Source: an uncultured Bacilli bacterium | GTDB lineage: Bacteria > Bacillota_I > Bacilli_A > RF39 > UBA660 | NCBI GenBank assembly: GCA_944336815.1 | Contig: CALVLG010000052.1 | Coordinates: 1-6,291, forward strand | DNA length: 6,291 nucleotides | Direction of reading: 5' to 3' | Shown: positions 4,661 through 6,291 of the stretch, piece by piece | Numbering within the stretch: position 1 is the first letter of the stretch | Layout: every line of letters begins with the position of its first letter | Notes under the pieces: generated by a model | The model's input: only the letters and a program-made list of their open reading frames with translations | Told to the model about the DNA's origin: nothing | Databases searched by the model: none | Position numbers and translations under genes: made by a program

Positions 4661-5989
4661 ATGCAATTAAAAAAATATAAGTCAAAAGATTATCGAAAAA
4701 TTGGAATGTTTATTCTTATTGGCATGTGTATAGGCTTATTAACAGGAATATTTTTATATCATTCTTTTGCAACTTTTCAAACAAATACAACAATACCATT
4801 TATGAATGGCAATGTTGAAGATTTAGGTGATGTTTATTTTGCTTATTATATTGATAATACTTTAGTAAGTGAAATGCCCAAGCAAAATACTGGATATATA
4901 TTTGATGAAGAAAAATCTAATTGTACAAATAACGCAAGAGTAACATGGAATTATAGTGAATGGTTTCCAGAAGTAAGAGATTTAACTAAACCAAGAACAA
5001 AGTGCACATTATATTTTAAGAAAACAAAAACAGTAAATACCGTTCTAGGAGACTTAGAAGTTTATGAATATACGCCCGATTTTAGTATTTCAGCCTGTGA
5101 TGATGAAACATGTGGATCACATGAAAAAGGAATATATGAAACAACCGATGAAGATGGAGTAACATATTATTACCGAGGAAGTGTTGAAAATAATTATTTT
5201 TACTTTGCTAATCTTTGGTGGCGAGTAGTAAGAATAAATGGTGATGGTACAGTAAGACTTATTTATGATGGGACAACGGCTCATAAAAATGGTGAATCAA
5301 GTACGGATAGACAATATGGTACCAGTCAGTTTAATACGGGCAATGATGACAACATGTATGTTGGATATATGTATACAAGTGGGGAAGCCCATGGTTTAAG
5401 CACATCTTCAATAATCAAACAAGCAAATGATGCTTTTTATGATGCCAAACTAGCTAGTTATGCAAGTTATATTGATACTAATGCCGGTTTCTGTGGGGAT
5501 AGAAGCACTTTAAATTTACAAAGCGGAGTTGGAACGGGAAATGTTACCACATATAATAAAGGCTATTTAAGAGTTGTCGAAAGTATTCCTAGTTTAGTTT
5601 GTGAAAATGCAAGCGACTTATATACCGTATCTAGTTCCACCAAAGGAAATAAGGCCTTAATTAAACCGGTTGGTCTTATAACAACTGATGAAACTTTACT
5701 AGCGGGCGTAGGTAGTGGAGTGTTTGATGGAACTTATAATCATCAGCCAATAAACCCTAACTGCTATTTAACAACAGAAAGTACTTTTTGGACGATGACA
5801 CCGGCAGGTGGCTACAATCCTTTTGGCCTTATTTTCTGGAATTCTAGTGTTTTCACAGTTAATGATTCAGGAACTATTGGTGACTATAGCACTGCTAATA
5901 TCAATGCTTTGCGCCCGGTTATCAACATCAAAAAAGATGTTACTATATCTGGAAATGGCATAATTGATAACCCATATAAACTGCAATAA
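4661..5989 (+). CDS. Membrane-anchored surface protein of a gut-Bacilli family, putative phase-variable antigen or adhesin
   Basis: A 442-residue protein starting at the ATG at 4661, with AGGTGA 8 bases upstream. The frame extends to a GTG at 4649, but that codon is part of the ribosome binding site, and a TAG at 4646-4648 closes it. A basic N-terminus (KKYKSKDYRK) precedes one hydrophobic helix (about residues 13-33), an uncleaved anchor or signal peptide. Domain 1 (about 40-120) is a small beta-rich module with C88 and C115 (GDVYFAYYID, GYIFDEEKSNCTN, TKCTLYF). Domain 2 (about 130-442) has YYYRGSVENNYFYFANLWWR, RINGDGTVRLIYDGT and the C-terminal block FWTMTPAGG (376-384) to LRPVINIKKDVTISGNG and NPYKL. 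From memory, this layout recurs in many uncharacterised proteins of uncultured gut Bacillota; the C-terminal block is reminiscent of DUF6273 or C-type-lectin-like ligand-binding folds. No sortase motif is present. The role is inferred from the anchor, external domains and phase-variable promoter. Confidence 0.92.
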   Translation: MQLKKYKSKDYRKIGMFILIGMCIGLLTGIFLYHSFATFQTNTTIPFMNGNVEDLGDVYFAYYIDNTLVSEMPKQNTGYIFDEEKSNCTNNARVTWNYSEWFPEVRDLTKPRTKCTLYFKKTKTVNTVLGDLEVYEYTPDFSISACDDETCGSHEKGIYETTDEDGVTYYYRGSVENNYFYFANLWWRVVRINGDGTVRLIYDGTTAHKNGESSTDRQYGTSQFNTGNDDNMYVGYMYTSGEAHGLSTSSIIKQANDAFYDAKLASYASYIDTNAGFCGDRSTLNLQSGVGTGNVTTYNKGYLRVVESIPSLVCENASDLYTVSSSTKGNKALIKPVGLITTDETLLAGVGSGVFDGTYNHQPINPNCYLTTESTFWTMTPAGGYNPFGLIFWNSSVFTVNDSGTIGDYSTANINALRPVINIKKDVTISGNGIIDNPYKLQ

Positions 5990-6024
5990 ATGCGAGTAAA
6001 TTTAAAAACTTCCTCATGACGAGC

Positions 6025-6053
6025 TTGTAATTATTTGTATTATTTATTATAAT
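6025..6053 (+). promoter_or_regulatory. Consensus sigma-A-type promoter of the signal peptidase gene
   Basis: TTGTAA (6025-6030) and a perfect TATAAT (6048-6053) are separated by exactly 17 bases. The expected start of transcription is about 6060, giving a leader of some 29 bases. This is the best constitutive-looking promoter in the window. It lets the signal peptidase be expressed independently of the switchable surface gene upstream. Confidence 0.8.
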
Positions 6054-6088
6054 AAGGGTATATTAAAAGAGTAGAGAGGGTACCCATT

Positions 6089-6291
6089 ATGAAGAAAAAA
6101 AATCAAAAAGTTGGTTCATTTTCCCATGCGATAAAATTCATAATGGGAGTTTTATCTTGGACAATTTTTGTTATTTTAGTTTTAATTGCTATATTTTTAG
6201 TTTATTATTTTGTTTCTACAAAAATTTATGCCGAAAAGGGCGAAGAGTTTCGGCCAGCAATAGGCTTATATACCATTTTAACGGGTAGTAT
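6089..6291 (+). CDS. Signal peptidase I, N-terminal part (3' truncated)
   Basis: The frame opens at the ATG at 6089, with GAGAGGG (6074-6080) 8 bases upstream, and runs off the end of the window after 67 codons. A basic N-terminus (MKKKNQK) is followed by a hydrophobic helix (about residues 15-42), then FRPAIGLYTILTGS at the edge of the window. In family S26 type I signal peptidases, the Ser of an SM motif is the catalytic nucleophile. Here S67 is the last full codon and the two remaining bases, AT, fit Met. The GLYTILTGS form is closer to the SipW or ER-like branch than to classical LepB. It would cleave signal peptides of exported proteins at the outer face of the membrane. The Lys or His general-base region, which decides the branch, is outside the window. 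The ribosome binding site lies in the palindrome GGGTACCC (6078-6085), probably by chance. Confidence 0.8.
   Translation, partial: MKKKNQKVGSFSHAIKFIMGVLSWTIFVILVLIAIFLVYYFVSTKIYAEKGEEFRPAIGLYTILTGS

Noticed and set aside
4600..4680. Poly-G acting as a translational (frameshift) switch
   Set aside because: A TTG-started frame crosses the tract but has no ribosome binding site and ends at 4680. The frame of the surface gene is closed by TAG at 4646-4648 downstream of the tract, so changing G number cannot fuse into it.
5786..5989. Variable region of a diversity-generating retroelement target
   Set aside because: The C-terminal block is lectin-like in pattern, but no template repeat, reverse transcriptase or initiation-of-mutagenic-homing signal is visible in the window.
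5990..6024. Terminator after the surface protein gene
   Set aside because: CTC-ATGAC-GAG gives only 3 bp with no T tract following; no credible stem was found.
1..6291. Mycoplasma-type code with TGA as tryptophan
   Set aside because: All supported tryptophans are TGG, and the TGA at 2281-2283 is placed in a terminator stem, as expected for a true stop.

Overview
The window is AT-rich DNA from a low-GC Gram-positive bacterium. It most resembles the uncultured, small-genome gut Bacilli and mollicute-like lineages (RF39-like), but that placement is an inference from base composition, TTA/AAA-rich codon use and protein style. The standard genetic code fits: tryptophan is TGG throughout, and a TGA stop (2281-2283) sits inside a good terminator stem. 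All genes found are on the + strand.

Left part (1-2283): the 3' end of an unrecognised tyrosine-rich protein (1-225); a 115-residue protein with two LysM domains and no signal peptide (274-621), followed by a strong intrinsic terminator; then a 529-residue multi-pass membrane protein with a large predicted extracellular beta-rich C-terminal part (694-2283). The stop codon of this last gene lies inside its own terminator.

Middle part (2343-4449): an OmpR/PhoB-type response regulator and its membrane sensor histidine kinase, 3 bases apart and transcribed from an extended -10 promoter that abuts the preceding terminator. A 50-residue single-pass membrane peptide with its own promoter-like sequence follows. 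No ABC transporter or other obvious target operon of the two-component system is visible.

Right part (4450-6291): a roughly 210-base intergenic region carries an inverted repeat and then a promoter with a perfect TTGACA -35 box. Its spacer contains an uninterrupted run of ten G. This promoter drives a 442-residue membrane-anchored surface protein. The architecture is that of an ON/OFF or volume-type phase-variable promoter. A 12-bp hairpin overlaps the -10 region and the ribosome binding site, so transcripts reading in from upstream would have the ribosome binding site sequestered and could also terminate, while transcripts from the phase-variable promoter would not. The window ends in the first 67 codons of a signal peptidase I with its own consensus promoter, truncated just after the predicted catalytic serine.

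The most notable feature is the poly-G switch plus read-through-blocking hairpin in front of the surface protein: a proposed phase-variable surface antigen or adhesin locus in a lineage where I know of no described example.
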